A stretch of 64,000 bases of DNA, from NCBI RefSeq assembly GCF_014206975.1, contig NZ_JACHOU010000004.1:1-64000 (forward strand), in the 5' to 3' direction. The first letter of the stretch is position 1, and every line of letters starts with the position of its first letter. The position numbers and the translations under genes were made by a program. The notes under the pieces were generated by a model, which worked only from the letters and a program-made list of their open reading frames with translations, did no database searches and was not told the origin of the DNA. Source of the stretch: Aminobacter aganoensis (lineage in GTDB: Bacteria; Pseudomonadota; Alphaproteobacteria; Rhizobiales; Rhizobiaceae). Positions 10,632 to 19,666 of this stretch are shown in pieces.

Positions 10632-11050
10632 CCGACAGTGCAGGGCGTCTTCACGAAATGCATCCTTCGGCCACGGAAAACGCCTTCGCCTGGTTCCTGC
10701 GCGTTGTTGCTGCCTACTGCCTGCTGTTCGGCATCCTCTATTGGGTTCGTCTGATCGGCGTTTATGACGGCCCGCTCTGGCGCTTCGACCTGATGCCGAT
10801 CCATTGGCAGATCGCAGCCGTCACGCTTTCCGTCTTTTTTCCCTTCGCCGCCATCGGCCTGTGGATGCTTTCATCCTGGGGGCCGGTCATCTGGTTCATA
10901 TGCGCGGCCACCGAGGTCGTCATGTATGCCGGCTTCCCCGATCTGTTCGGCTCGCGCCCGCTGATCGTGGCCTCCCACATCGCGGTGGCGCTGATTTACG
11001 CCGCTTTCCGCATTGTCTTGCATCTGAAGCGGCGCCGCGCGGCGCAGTAG
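10628..11050 (+). CDS. Small membrane protein, DUF6163-like
   Basis: 140 residues with four hydrophobic helices and a basic C-terminal tail (LHLKRRRAAQ). The GTG start overlaps the hydrolase gene by four bases, so translation is probably coupled. A protein of this type often lies beside ldtR in rhizobia; I match it to DUF6163 from memory only. No function is known. Confidence 0.7.
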   Translation: MTDSAGRLHEMHPSATENAFAWFLRVVAAYCLLFGILYWVRLIGVYDGPLWRFDLMPIHWQIAAVTLSVFFPFAAIGLWMLSSWGPVIWFICAATEVVMYAGFPDLFGSRPLIVASHIAVALIYAAFRIVLHLKRRRAAQ

Positions 11051-11113
11051 CCAACGCTTTCAGCGCGTTGCCGGACGTTCCATAAAATACAAGGTTAATT
11101 ATTCTTACTCGGA

Positions 11114-11131
11114 AGGGTTTTTGTTAACCCT
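11114..11131. promoter_or_regulatory. Perfect inverted repeat in the ldtR leader
   Basis: AGGGTT and AACCCT flank a six-base spacer TTTGTT in an AT-rich stretch about 135 bases before the ldtR start. It is a candidate operator (MarR-family proteins bind such dyads and often regulate themselves) or a hairpin. Nothing in the sequence proves binding. Confidence 0.35.
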
Positions 11132-11265
11132 CTTTCGAAACCAGTGGCTGGTAAGCCCTTGTTAAGCCTGACGTTTAAGTCGAATTTTATGGGTATTCGA
11201 TAAGTTCGCGATCAAGGTGACATCAAACAAAAAAGTCACCAGGCGACAACAGAGAGGCAAAGACA

Positions 11266-11781
11266 ATGATCAATTCGCGTCAGGTGGCCAAGCCCGCCAT
11301 GGTTTCCGAGGACCGTAACGAAGCGATCCGTTCGCTTTACATGGAATCGCTGCAGCTTGTTGAAAGACTTCATCGTCGTCTTCTTGACGTCATCAAGGAT
11401 GAGTTCGATCGCAACGGCCGCAGCGACATCAATGCGATCCAGGCTCTGCTGCTGTTCAACATCGGCAATGCGGAACTGACCGCCGGCGAATTGCGCTCCC
11501 GCGGCTACTATCTCGGTTCGAATGTCTCCTACAACCTCAAGAAGCTGGTCGAGCTCGGCTTCATCAACCATCAGCGCTCGCGCATCGACCGTCGCTCGGT
11601 CCGCGTCAGCCTGACGCCCAAGGGCCAGGACGTGGCCGAGGTCGTGGCCGGCCTCTATGACCGTCACGTTGGCTCGATCGAGCAGGTCGGCGGCATCAAC
11701 ACCGACGAGTTCAAGCAGATGAACCGCGCCCTGCAGCGCCTCGACCGCTTCTGGAACGACACCATCGCCTATCGCATGTAG
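11266..11781 (+). CDS. ldtR: MarR-family transcriptional regulator LdtR
   Basis: 171 residues. A winged helix-turn-helix spans about residues 50-115 (LTAGELRSRGYYLGSNVSYNLKKLVE recognition region, then a wing with RSRIDRRSVRVSLTPKGQ). Helical arms at both ends would form the dimer. LdtR of Liberibacter and Sinorhizobium activates an L,D-transpeptidase gene and osmotic tolerance, and an L,D-transpeptidase gene follows here at 12112. GAGGC lies before the ATG. The leader of about 215 bases is AT-rich and holds a dyad, suggesting its own regulated promoter. Confidence 0.85.
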   Translation: MINSRQVAKPAMVSEDRNEAIRSLYMESLQLVERLHRRLLDVIKDEFDRNGRSDINAIQALLLFNIGNAELTAGELRSRGYYLGSNVSYNLKKLVELGFINHQRSRIDRRSVRVSLTPKGQDVAEVVAGLYDRHVGSIEQVGGINTDEFKQMNRALQRLDRFWNDTIAYRM

Positions 11782-12111
11782 GCCCAACGGCTCGCGCGGC
11801 GCCGCAAGTCCGCCCAAAAGGAAACGACCTCCAGTCGCAGGGCCGGTTGCAGAAATGCACCGGCTCTTCCTTTTTCGGGTCGCGGCGGCGCGATCAGGGG
11901 CGCCCCAGCCATGTTGCCGCCATATTCGGATGACTATCGAAAACCTGTGATGCGCCAGATCTGCCTGTCGGCCGTCAGCAACCCGTGCAATGAAGTCGCG
12001 TATTGCGCGCAGTGATGCCGGGTTATGGTTGGCTAATTGTTAAGTATGGTCGTCATATCGTCGCGGGAAATCTCCTGCCGGTTGAGTTGCGCGAATATGT
12101 CTGGGATGCCC
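11782..12111. other. Intergenic region ldtR - L,D-transpeptidase
   Basis: This 330-base gap holds the probable ldtR terminator (near 11842-11875). After it come about 230 bases with no convincing gene, presumably the promoter and leader of the transpeptidase gene and any LdtR sites. I cannot point to a clear operator. Confidence 0.5.
11842..11875 (+). terminator. Probable ldtR terminator
   Basis: A stem of GCCGG plus TGCA pairs around a GAAA loop, followed by TTCCTTTTTC. An outer AAAAGGAA/TTCCTTTT pairing may extend it. Confidence 0.6.
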
Positions 12112-13365
12112 ATGAAAACTAGCCGCCGTTTCTTTCTCACCGGTGCCGGCGCGATCGCCATGGCAGCCATCTCGGGTGCAGCCAGCGCTCAGGACGTGAT
12201 CGGCGAAGTGCTCGGTTCGTCGCGGCGCGGCAATTGGGACGATGAATTCGACGCGCGCGTCAGCCAGGGCGCCAAGGTCGCCAGCACGCTTCCCGTGTTC
12301 TCGCAGCAGACCGTGGCCTACACCCAGCAGGCCATCGGCCAGTACCAGAACATCGCAGCCCAAGGCGGTTGGCCGGTCGTTCCAGCCACCAAGAAGCTCA
12401 AGCTCGGCGTCGAGGATCCCGATGTCGAGATCCTGCGTAAGCGCCTGATGGTTTCCGGCGACCTGTCGTCGCGCGCCGGCCTTTCCAGCTCCTTCGACAC
12501 CTATGTCGACGCCGCGCTGAAGCGCTTCCAGGCCCGCCATGGCCTGCCGGCCGACGGTGTCATGGGCCAGTACACCTACGCGGCGATGAACATCAGCGCC
12601 CAGGTTCGCCTTGGCCAGCTCGAGACCAATCTCGGCCGGCTGCAGGCGCAGGCCGGCACGCTGGGCCAGCGCTATGTCAACGTCAACATTCCGGCCGCTC
12701 AGGTCGAGGCTGTCGAGGACGACCGCGTCGTCCTGCGTCACACCGCCATCGTCGGCAAGGTCGATCGCCAGTCGCCGATCGTCAACTCGAAGATCAACGA
12801 GATCGTCGTCAACCCGTACTGGAATGCGCCGGTGTCGATCGTCCGCAAGGACATCATCCCGCTGATGCGCAAGAATCCCAATTACCTGACGGACAACAAG
12901 ATCCGCCTCATTGCCCCCGATGGCAGCGAGGTCGATCCGATGACCGTCGACTGGTCGACCGAAGAGGCGGCCAAGTACCTGTTCCGCCAGGATCCGGGCG
13001 CCATCAACGCCATGGCGTCGGTGAAGATCAACTTCCCGAGCCCGGACGGCGTCTACATGCATGACACGCCGCAGCAGAGCCTGTTCAACAAGCTCATGCG
13101 TTTCGATTCCTCGGGCTGCGTCCGCGTCCAGAACGTCCGCGACCTCGTCACCTGGATCCTGCGCGACACGCCGGGCTGGAGCCGCCAGCATTTCGAGCAG
13201 ACCATCAAGACGGGCGAAAATACCCCGGTTCCCGTCACCAACCCGGTGCCGGTCTACTTCACCTATGTCTCGGCCTGGTCGACCGGTGATGGCGTCGTTC
13301 AGTTCCGCGACGACATCTATGGCCGCGACGGGGTCGACGAGCTGCAGATCACCTCGGCGCTCTGA
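12112..13365 (+). CDS. L,D-transpeptidase with peptidoglycan-binding domain (LdtP-like)
   Basis: 417 residues. It forms 3-3 cross-links or attaches proteins to peptidoglycan in the periplasm. A twin-arginine-like signal (TSRRFFLTGAG) ends at ASAQ, near residue 27. A PG_binding_1 domain lies around residues 105-160 (ALKRFQARHGLPADGVMGQ). The YkuD catalytic domain follows, with His in YMHDTPQQSLF and Cys336 in SSGCVRVQN. The ATG at 12112 starts the signal directly, with a GGGAT site; earlier in-frame ATGs (12037, 12097) would add a tail before it. Its position behind ldtR suggests LdtR control. Confidence 0.9.
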   Translation: MKTSRRFFLTGAGAIAMAAISGAASAQDVIGEVLGSSRRGNWDDEFDARVSQGAKVASTLPVFSQQTVAYTQQAIGQYQNIAAQGGWPVVPATKKLKLGVEDPDVEILRKRLMVSGDLSSRAGLSSSFDTYVDAALKRFQARHGLPADGVMGQYTYAAMNISAQVRLGQLETNLGRLQAQAGTLGQRYVNVNIPAAQVEAVEDDRVVLRHTAIVGKVDRQSPIVNSKINEIVVNPYWNAPVSIVRKDIIPLMRKNPNYLTDNKIRLIAPDGSEVDPMTVDWSTEEAAKYLFRQDPGAINAMASVKINFPSPDGVYMHDTPQQSLFNKLMRFDSSGCVRVQNVRDLVTWILRDTPGWSRQHFEQTIKTGENTPVPVTNPVPVYFTYVSAWSTGDGVVQFRDDIYGRDGVDELQITSAL

Positions 13366-13384
13366 TCCAGCCGCAACGACTTCG

Positions 13385-13413
13385 AAAAAGCCGTCCTTCG
13401 GGGCGGCTTTTTT
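13385..13413 (+). terminator. Rho-independent terminator after the L,D-transpeptidase gene
   Basis: AAAAAGCCGTCC and GGGCGGCTTTTTT pair around a TTCG tetraloop, 20 bases after the stop codon. Confidence 0.9.
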
Positions 13414-13542
13414 CATGGTGCCGGCCCTGTGCTCCAATTGCGACAACGAAATTTCGCACGGCACATGGCGACGCTGGGTCAAGTGTGTTAATGGCCCGCC
13501 GAACCTCTCCGATGCCCCCTCCGGACCAAAGGATCTTCAGCC

Positions 13543-14844
13543 ATGGCCGCCTCGAAAAACCTCGAATCCTTCTTTGGAACCCCGCTTTCGGAGGCCGATC
13601 CCGAAATCTTCGGCTCGATCCGCAGCGAGCTCGGGCGCCAGCGCCATGAGATCGAGCTGATCGCCTCGGAAAACATCGTTTCCCGCGCCGTCCTTGAGGC
13701 GCAGGGCTCGATCATGACCAACAAGTATGCCGAGGGTTATCCCGGCAAGCGCTACTATGGTGGCTGCCAGTTCGTCGACGTCGCCGAAGAGCTCGCCATC
13801 GAGCGCGCCAAGAAGCTGTTCGATTGCAAGTTCGCCAACGTCCAGCCGAACTCCGGCAGCCAGATGAACCAGGCCGTGTTCCTGGCGCTGCTGCAGCCGG
13901 GCGACACCTTCATGGGCCTCGACCTGAATTCGGGCGGCCACCTGACCCACGGTTCGCCGGTCAACATGTCGGGTAAGTGGTTCAAGGTCGTCTCCTATGG
14001 CGTGCGCAAGGACGACCACCTGCTCGACATGGACGAAGTCGCGCGGATTGCCCGCGAAACCAAGCCGAAGCTCATCCTGGCCGGCGGCACTGCCTATTCC
14101 AGGATCTGGGACTGGAAGCGTTTCCGCGAGATCGCCGACGAAGTCGGTGCCTACCTGATGGTCGACATGGCCCACATTGCTGGCCTGGTTGCCGGCGGCG
14201 TGCATCCGTCGCCGCTGCCGCACGCCCATGTCGTCACCACCACCACCCACAAGTCGCTGCGCGGCCCGCGCGGCGGCATGATCCTCACCAATGACGAGGA
14301 TATCGCCAAGAAGATGAACTCGGCCGTGTTCCCCGGCCTGCAGGGCGGCCCGCTGATGCATGTCATCGCTGCCAAGGCGGTGGCCTTCGGCGAGGCGCTG
14401 AAGCCCGAGTTCAAGGCCTACGCGGCAAATGTCGCGGCCAATGCCAAGGCGCTCGCCGCGAGCCTCAAGGACACCGGCCTCGACATCGTTTCGGGCGGCA
14501 CCGACAACCACCTTATGCTGGTCGACCTGCGTCCCAAGAACGCTACCGGCAAGCGTGCCGAAGCCGCTCTGGGTCGCGCCAACATCACCTGCAACAAGAA
14601 CGGCATTCCCTTCGATCCGGAAAAGCCCTTCGTCACCTCGGGTGTCCGTCTCGGCACGCCGGCCGGCACGACCCGCGGCTTCGGCGAGGCCGAATTCCGC
14701 GAGATCGGCCAGCTCATCGCTGAAGTGCTGGACGGCCTCAAGGCGGCCAATTCCGACGAGGGCAACGCTGCCGTCGAGGCGGCGGTCAAGCGCAAGGTGG
14801 TCGACATGACCGAACGCTTCCCGCTCTATCCATATCTCGGCTAG
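13543..14844 (+). CDS. glyA: Serine hydroxymethyltransferase
   Basis: 433 residues. This PLP enzyme interconverts serine and glycine and charges tetrahydrofolate with one-carbon units. The PLP lysine lies in [14 protein letters not shown] (near residue 240). [11 protein letters not shown], the [13 protein letters not shown] substrate loop and [14 protein letters not shown] are all intact. The ATG has AAGGA about nine bases upstream. It has its own terminator at 14888. In this group glyA, nrdR and the rib genes commonly follow one another, as here. Confidence 0.97.
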   Translation: MAASKNLESFFGTPLSEADPEIFGSIRSELGRQRHEIELIASENIVSRAVLEAQGSIMTNKYAEGYPGKRYYGGCQFVDVAEELAIERAKKLFDCKFANVQPNSGSQMNQAVFLALLQPGDTFMGLDLNSGGHLTHGSPVNMSGKWFKVVSYGVRKDDHLLDMDEVARIARETKPKLILAGGTAYSRIWDWKRFREIADEVGAYLMVDMAHIAGLVAGGVHPSPLPHAHVVTTTTHKSLRGPRGGMILTNDEDIAKKMNSAVFPGLQGGPLMHVIAAKAVAFGEALKPEFKAYAANVAANAKALAASLKDTGLDIVSGGTDNHLMLVDLRPKNATGKRAEAALGRANITCNKNGIPFDPEKPFVTSGVRLGTPAGTTRGFGEAEFREIGQLIAEVLDGLKAANSDEGNAAVEAAVKRKVVDMTERFPLYPYLG

Positions 14845-14887
14845 ATCGCCGCGCGGGGAGGGCTCTTGGCCCGCCTGTGAGATCTTG

Positions 14888-14922
14888 GAAGCCCCGTTCC
14901 GGCACGTCCGGGACGGGGCTTC
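14888..14922 (+). terminator. glyA terminator
   Basis: A perfect 10-bp stem GAAGCCCCGT/ACGGGGCTTC with a 15-base loop that can fold further, followed by TGCTTTTC. Confidence 0.75.
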
Positions 14923-15020
14923 TGCTTTTCGGCCGGGTTCGTCGCCAAAAGCGGTTTCCACTTTTCCGGATCATGCTTTAAGCCTTTCCTCGTCGGGGAT
15001 TCGAATGACAAGGCCGAACC

Positions 15021-15485
15021 ATGCGTTGCCCATATTGCCAGTCTGAAGACACGCAGGTGAAGGACTCCCGTCCGGCGGAGGACGGTGCTGCGATCCGCAG
15101 GCGGCGCATCTGCCCGGTCTGCGGCGGCCGCTTCACCACCTTCGAGCGCGTGCAGCTGCGCGACCTCGTGGTGCTCAAGAAGACCGGCCGCAAGGTGCCG
15201 TTCGACCGCGACAAGCTGGCCCGCTCGGTCGAGGTCGCGGTGCGCAAGCGCAATGTCGATCCCGAGCGCATCGAGCGCGCTGTGACCGGCATCGTCCGCC
15301 AGCTCGAAAGTTCCGGCGAAACGGAAGTTCCCTCGGGCGAGATTGGTCGTCTCGTGATGGAGGCGCTGAAGACGCTCGACGATGTCGCCTATGTGCGCTT
15401 CGCTTCGGTCTATCGCAATTTCCGCGAAGCCAAGGACTTCCACGAGGTGCTGGGCGAGTTGAAGGGCGAGGAAGAAGCCAGCTGA
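15021..15485 (+). CDS. nrdR: Transcriptional repressor NrdR
   Basis: 154 residues. NrdR senses ATP/dATP and represses ribonucleotide reductase genes by binding NrdR boxes. The N-terminal zinc ribbon is complete ([17 protein letters not shown], then [12 protein letters not shown]). An ATP-cone follows ([20 protein letters not shown]) and runs to [11 protein letters not shown] near residue 135. It leads the ribD-ribE-ribH-nusB cluster with a 3-base gap to ribD. Confidence 0.97.
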   Translation: MRCPYCQSEDTQVKDSRPAEDGAAIRRRRICPVCGGRFTTFERVQLRDLVVLKKTGRKVPFDRDKLARSVEVAVRKRNVDPERIERAVTGIVRQLESSGETEVPSGEIGRLVMEALKTLDDVAYVRFASVYRNFREAKDFHEVLGELKGEEEAS

Positions 15486-15488
15486 GCG

Positions 15489-16616
15489 ATGGCCAGGGAC
15501 ATGAGTGCATCCGAGCAGGACAGGATCGATCAGCGCTACATCGCGGCTGCGCTCAGGCTGTCGCGCAAGCATCTTGGCCTGACCTCCACCAACCCGGCGG
15601 TCGGCACCCTCATCGTCCGCGACAGCGGCAGCGGACCGGTCATCGTCGGGCGCGGTGTCACTGCCATCGGCGGCCGTCCGCATGCCGAAGCCGAGGCGCT
15701 GGCCGAGGCCGGCGACCTCGCGCGCGGCGCCACTGCCTACGTCACGCTTGAGCCCTGCGCTCATCACGGCCGCACGCCGCCTTGCGCCAATGCGCTGGTC
15801 AATGCCGGCATAACCCGCGTCGTCGGCGCAGCCAGCGACCCGGATCCGCGCGTGTCGGGCAAGGGATATGCGATCCTTCGCGGTGCCGGCATCGAGGTCA
15901 AGGAAGCCGTGCTTGCCCGCGAGGCCGCCGACCAGCTTGCGGGGTACATGAATCGGTCCGTGAGGAAGCGCCCGGAAGTGATTCTGAAACTTGCGCTTTC
16001 CGCCGATGGCATGATCGGCAGGCGAGGCCAGGGCCAGATCGAGATCACCGGGCAGGTCGCCCGCCGCCAGGTTCACGTCATGCGCGCCGAGACCGATGCG
16101 ATCTTGGTCGGCATCGGCACGGCACTTGCCGACGACCCCGAACTGACCGTGCGTTTGCCCGGGTTCCGCAACCGCTCGCCGGCGCGCATCGTGCTCGACA
16201 GGCTCACGCGGTTGCCGGCGACGTCGAAGCTGGCGCGGTCGGCGCATGACGTGCCGGTGCTTGTCGCTGCCTGCCCCGAAGGCGATCCGTCGAACCGGGC
16301 CGAGCTCGAGCGCGCCGGCGTCAAGTTTCTGGCGACCGAGACCTATGACGGTCGTGTGGCGCTCCCCGAACTGCTCGAGGACCTTGCCAATCAGGGCATG
16401 TCGCGGATCATCGTCGAAGGCGGAGCCGACACCGCAAGGGCCTTCCTCGACGAAGGTCTGGTCGACCGCATCGCGCTGTTTTCCGGTCCGGAAGCGATCG
16501 GCCCGGACGGTATTGCAGCTCCCATCGGCCGCGACCATATACCGGCAGGGTTCAGCCTGGTGCGCGAGGCGCGCTTTGGCGAAGACACCTTCGCGGAATG
16601 GATAAGGGAAATCTGA
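15489..16616 (+). CDS. ribD: Bifunctional diaminohydroxyphosphoribosylaminopyrimidine deaminase / 5-amino-6-(5-phosphoribosylamino)uracil reductase
   Basis: 375 residues. RibD carries out the second and third steps of riboflavin synthesis. The N-terminal deaminase holds the zinc motif HAEAEAL and PCAHHGRTPPCANAL (residues about 60-105). The C-terminal NADPH-dependent reductase starts near residue 150 (ILKLALSADGMIG) and includes IIVEGGADTARAFL. Two close starts exist, 15489 and 15501; the first sits three bases after the nrdR stop. Its stop overlaps the ribE start by one base, so translation is coupled. Confidence 0.95.
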   Translation: MARDMSASEQDRIDQRYIAAALRLSRKHLGLTSTNPAVGTLIVRDSGSGPVIVGRGVTAIGGRPHAEAEALAEAGDLARGATAYVTLEPCAHHGRTPPCANALVNAGITRVVGAASDPDPRVSGKGYAILRGAGIEVKEAVLAREAADQLAGYMNRSVRKRPEVILKLALSADGMIGRRGQGQIEITGQVARRQVHVMRAETDAILVGIGTALADDPELTVRLPGFRNRSPARIVLDRLTRLPATSKLARSAHDVPVLVAACPEGDPSNRAELERAGVKFLATETYDGRVALPELLEDLANQGMSRIIVEGGADTARAFLDEGLVDRIALFSGPEAIGPDGIAAPIGRDHIPAGFSLVREARFGEDTFAEWIREI

Positions 16617-17233
16617 TGTTCACCGGTATCGTCACCGACGTGGCCACGGTCGCGTCTGCAAAGCCGCTCGACCAGGGCGTCCGCTTGCGCTTCGACACCG
16701 TCTACGACCCCCAGACGATCGACATCGGTGCGTCGATTTCCTGCTCGGGCGTCTGTCTGACCGTCGTGGCGCTGCCTGACGCCACCTCCAACGCCCGCTG
16801 GTTCGAGGTCGAGGCCTGGGAAGAGGCGCTACGCCTGACCACGGCAAGCGACTGGGCCGCCGGCCGCAAGGTCAATCTCGAACGTGCTCTGAAGATCGGT
16901 GACGAGCTCGGCGGTCATATCGTCTCGGGTCATGTCGACGGCATGGCCGAGATCGTGGCGCGCGAGGACGAGGGCGAGGCGGTGCGCTTTCGCCTGGAGG
17001 CCCCGCGCGAGCTGGCCAAATTCATAGCTCCCAAGGGCTCCGTCGCCCTCGACGGCACGTCGCTGACGGTCAACAAGGTCGAGGGCACGCGCTTCGACGT
17101 GCTGTTGATCCATCATTCGCTGCAGGTGACCACATGGGGCGAGCGCAAGGTCGGCGACCGCGTCAACCTCGAGGTCGACACCATGGCGCGCTATGCGGCA
17201 CGCCTTGCCGACGCTGCCAGGGAAGGGCTCTGA
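16616..17233 (+). CDS. ribE: Riboflavin synthase, alpha chain
   Basis: 205 residues. It dismutates two 6,7-dimethyl-8-ribityllumazine molecules into riboflavin. Two lumazine-binding repeats are evident: MFTGIVTDV with CSGVCLTVV in the first, GHIVSGHVDG with DGTSLTVNKV in the second. The start at 16616 is fixed by the invariant MFTGIV terminus and by ATAAGGGA upstream. It shares a base with the ribD stop (TGATG). Confidence 0.95.
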   Translation: MFTGIVTDVATVASAKPLDQGVRLRFDTVYDPQTIDIGASISCSGVCLTVVALPDATSNARWFEVEAWEEALRLTTASDWAAGRKVNLERALKIGDELGGHIVSGHVDGMAEIVAREDEGEAVRFRLEAPRELAKFIAPKGSVALDGTSLTVNKVEGTRFDVLLIHHSLQVTTWGERKVGDRVNLEVDTMARYAARLADAAREGL

Positions 17234-17349
17234 GCCATGCTGCCGGCCGCCGGTCTACTGGCCAGCGGTTTCCTGCCACAGTGCTTAACACTTCGCTTGC
17301 GAACTCATCCGGTTCGGCCTAAGTCAGCCGCTCCTGCCGGAGATTTGAC

Positions 17350-17814
17350 ATGGCCAACGACAAGAAACTGAAGCTCCTCATCATCGAGGCGCGCTTTTAC
17401 GACGACCTCGCGGACGCGCTGCTGGATGGCGCCAAGTCTGCCCTGGCCGCTGCCGGTGCATCCTATGACGTGGTGACCGTTCCCGGCGCGCTTGAAATTC
17501 CGGCCGTGATCTCCTTTGCGCTCGACGCTGCCGACGACGAAGGCACGCAGTATGACGGCTATGTCGCGCTCGGCACCGTCATTCGCGGCGAGACCTATCA
17601 CTTCGACATCGTCGCCAACGAATCCTGCCGCGCCCTGATGGATCTTGCGGTCTCGGAATCGATCTGCGTCGGCAACGGCATCCTGACGGTCGAAAACGAC
17701 GATCAGGCCTGGGCCCGTGCCCGCCGCAACGAAGGCGACAAGGGCGGCTTTGCCGCGCGTGCCGCGCTGACCATGATCGCCCTTCGCGAAAAACTCGGAG
17801 CTGCACGGTCGTGA
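17350..17814 (+). CDS. ribH: 6,7-dimethyl-8-ribityllumazine synthase
   Basis: 154 residues. It condenses the RibD product with 3,4-dihydroxybutanone phosphate, just before RibE acts. Family motifs seen are [40 protein letters not shown] with the catalytic histidine, and [15 protein letters not shown] lies before the ATG. The 116-base gap from ribE shows no FMN riboswitch features. The stop overlaps the nusB start. Confidence 0.96.
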   Translation: MANDKKLKLLIIEARFYDDLADALLDGAKSALAAAGASYDVVTVPGALEIPAVISFALDAADDEGTQYDGYVALGTVIRGETYHFDIVANESCRALMDLAVSESICVGNGILTVENDDQAWARARRNEGDKGGFAARAALTMIALREKLGAARS

Positions 17815-18311
17815 CGTCTTCTGAAGAGAAGGGCCAGCCGCCGGTCCGCCAGGCCAACAAGCGCGGGGCTGCCCGCCTTGCTGCCGTCCAGGCGCTGTAC
17901 CAGATGGACGTCGCAGGCAGCGGCCTGCTCGAGATCACCGCGGAATACGAGGCTTTCCGCCTCGGCAAGGAAGTCGATGGAGCGCTCTACCGCGAGGCCG
18001 ATCCCCAGTGGTTCCGTGCCATTCTCGCGGGCGTCGTCGAAAACCAGAAGACAGTCGATCCCGTCATCCGCCAGTCGCTGACTGAGGATTGGCCGCTGTC
18101 GCGCCTCGATTCGACGCTGCGCGCCATCCTGCGTGCCGGTGTCTTCGAACTGATGAAGCGCCAGGACGTTCCGGTCGCTGTGATCGTGTCGGAATATGTC
18201 GACATCGCCAAGGCCTTCTATGTCGAGGACGAGCCCAAGCTCGTCAACGCCGTGCTCGACCGTGTCTCCCGCAAGCTGCGCGGCGAGGGTAAGGGCAAGG
18301 ACGCATTATGA
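17811..18311 (+). CDS. nusB: Transcription antitermination protein NusB
   Basis: 166 residues. NusB binds boxA RNA with S10 (NusE) and keeps RNA polymerase processive on rRNA operons. The RNA-binding N-terminus ([17 protein letters not shown]), the [17 protein letters not shown] block and the [14 protein letters not shown] helix identify it. The GTG start overlaps the ribH stop by four bases (GTGA), as is common for this pair. Confidence 0.95.
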   Translation: MTSSEEKGQPPVRQANKRGAARLAAVQALYQMDVAGSGLLEITAEYEAFRLGKEVDGALYREADPQWFRAILAGVVENQKTVDPVIRQSLTEDWPLSRLDSTLRAILRAGVFELMKRQDVPVAVIVSEYVDIAKAFYVEDEPKLVNAVLDRVSRKLRGEGKGKDAL

Positions 18312-19510
18312 CCGGTGGCGAACGCGAAGCGCGGCGAACTGCTTATATCCTCGCCGCATCGCAAGCCATCATCGGCTCCGCCGCGCCGATCGCCTTCTCG
18401 CTCGGCGGCCTGGCCGGCTTCTACCTCCTCGACAGCGACAAGTCGCTGGCGACCGCCCCGATTACCGGCTTCAGCGTCGGCATGGCACTCGGCGCGCTTC
18501 CCGCAGCCGCGATCATTCGCGGCCTGGGCCAGCGCGGCGGTTTCATGTTCGGCACTGCCGTCACTGCTGCCGGCGGCGCCATCGCCACGCTGGCGCTGTT
18601 CCGCTCCGAGTTCTGGCTGTTTGTCTTCGGCCTTCTGTTGCTTGGCGTCGGCAGCGCTTTCGTCCAGCAGTTCCGGTTTGCCGCTGCCGACAACGCGCCG
18701 CCCGAATTCAAGGCGAATGCGATTTCCTTCGTGCTGGCCGGCGGCATCGTCACCGCCATCCTCGGCCCGCAGATCGTCATCTTCACGCGCGAGATGTTCG
18801 CGCCCGTCATGTTCGCCGGCTCCTTTGCCGCGATCATCGGGCTTGCGGCGGTAGGCGCTGTCATCTTGTCGTTCCTGAAGGTCAGGGATGCGGCAGGCGC
18901 GCATCAGGACGTTTCCCAGGAAGATGCTCGGCCTCTGCTGGAGATCGTGACCCAGCCGCGCTTTGCCGCGGCGCTCACCTGTGCTGTCGGCACCTATGCC
19001 ATCATGACCTTCGTCATGACCGGCGCGCCGCTTGCCATGGTCGGCTGCGGGTTTTCGGCGGACGAAGCTACGCTTGGCATTTCCTGGCATGTCATGGCGA
19101 TGTTCGGCCCGAGCTTCTTCACCGGCCGCCTGATCCAGCGATTTGGAGTAGAGCGCATCGTTGCGCTCGGCGTGTTCCTGCTGATTGCCTGCGCGATCGT
19201 CGCACTATCGGGTATCGCGCTGTGGCAATTCTGGACATCGTTGATCCTGCTCGGCCTCGGCTGGAATTTCGGCTTCATCGGCGCGACGGCGATCGTCTCG
19301 ACTGCCTATCGCCAGTCGGAAAAGGGCAAGGTCCAGGGTTTCCACGACTTTGTCCTGTTCAGCACCGTGGCTCTCGCGTCGCTGATGTCGGGCGCGGTGT
19401 ACAATGCCTATGGCTGGGACATGCTTGCGTGGATCGTCTTCCCGGTTTGCGTCATATGCCTGGGCGCGCTGGCGACTCTGTCGTTCAACCGCCGGAGCCG
19501 GATCGCCTGA
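18308..19510 (+). CDS. MFS transporter
   Basis: 400 residues with about twelve hydrophobic helices, of the major facilitator superfamily. [25 protein letters not shown] (the loop between helices 2 and 3) resembles the MFS signature loop. Substrate unknown. It overlaps nusB by four bases (ATGA) and so joins the riboflavin operon. In many relatives thiL follows nusB instead. Flavin transport is a tempting guess from position only; I see no sequence support for it. Confidence 0.85.
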   Translation: MTGGEREARRTAYILAASQAIIGSAAPIAFSLGGLAGFYLLDSDKSLATAPITGFSVGMALGALPAAAIIRGLGQRGGFMFGTAVTAAGGAIATLALFRSEFWLFVFGLLLLGVGSAFVQQFRFAAADNAPPEFKANAISFVLAGGIVTAILGPQIVIFTREMFAPVMFAGSFAAIIGLAAVGAVILSFLKVRDAAGAHQDVSQEDARPLLEIVTQPRFAAALTCAVGTYAIMTFVMTGAPLAMVGCGFSADEATLGISWHVMAMFGPSFFTGRLIQRFGVERIVALGVFLLIACAIVALSGIALWQFWTSLILLGLGWNFGFIGATAIVSTAYRQSEKGKVQGFHDFVLFSTVALASLMSGAVYNAYGWDMLAWIVFPVCVICLGALATLSFNRRSRIA

Positions 19511-19666
19511 CAGGAGCATGTCGGCAATCAAGGCCGGCTATACCGACAAAATACAGAATGACATTGCGCAGCCCTTGCGCATTGTGAAACCGTATGCCCC
19601 GACGGAAGCTGGATCGCCATGCTCATATGCGGTCACCGAATTCCGGGAACCAGAAGGGGCTTCACC

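Noticed and set aside
13537-16538. Long antisense frames opposite glyA and ribD
   Set aside because: Same compositional shadow effect. The sense strand holds well-conserved enzymes with intact motifs and ribosome sites.
17234-17349. FMN riboswitch before ribH
   Set aside because: The 116-base gap is too short and lacks the conserved blocks of the RFN element.
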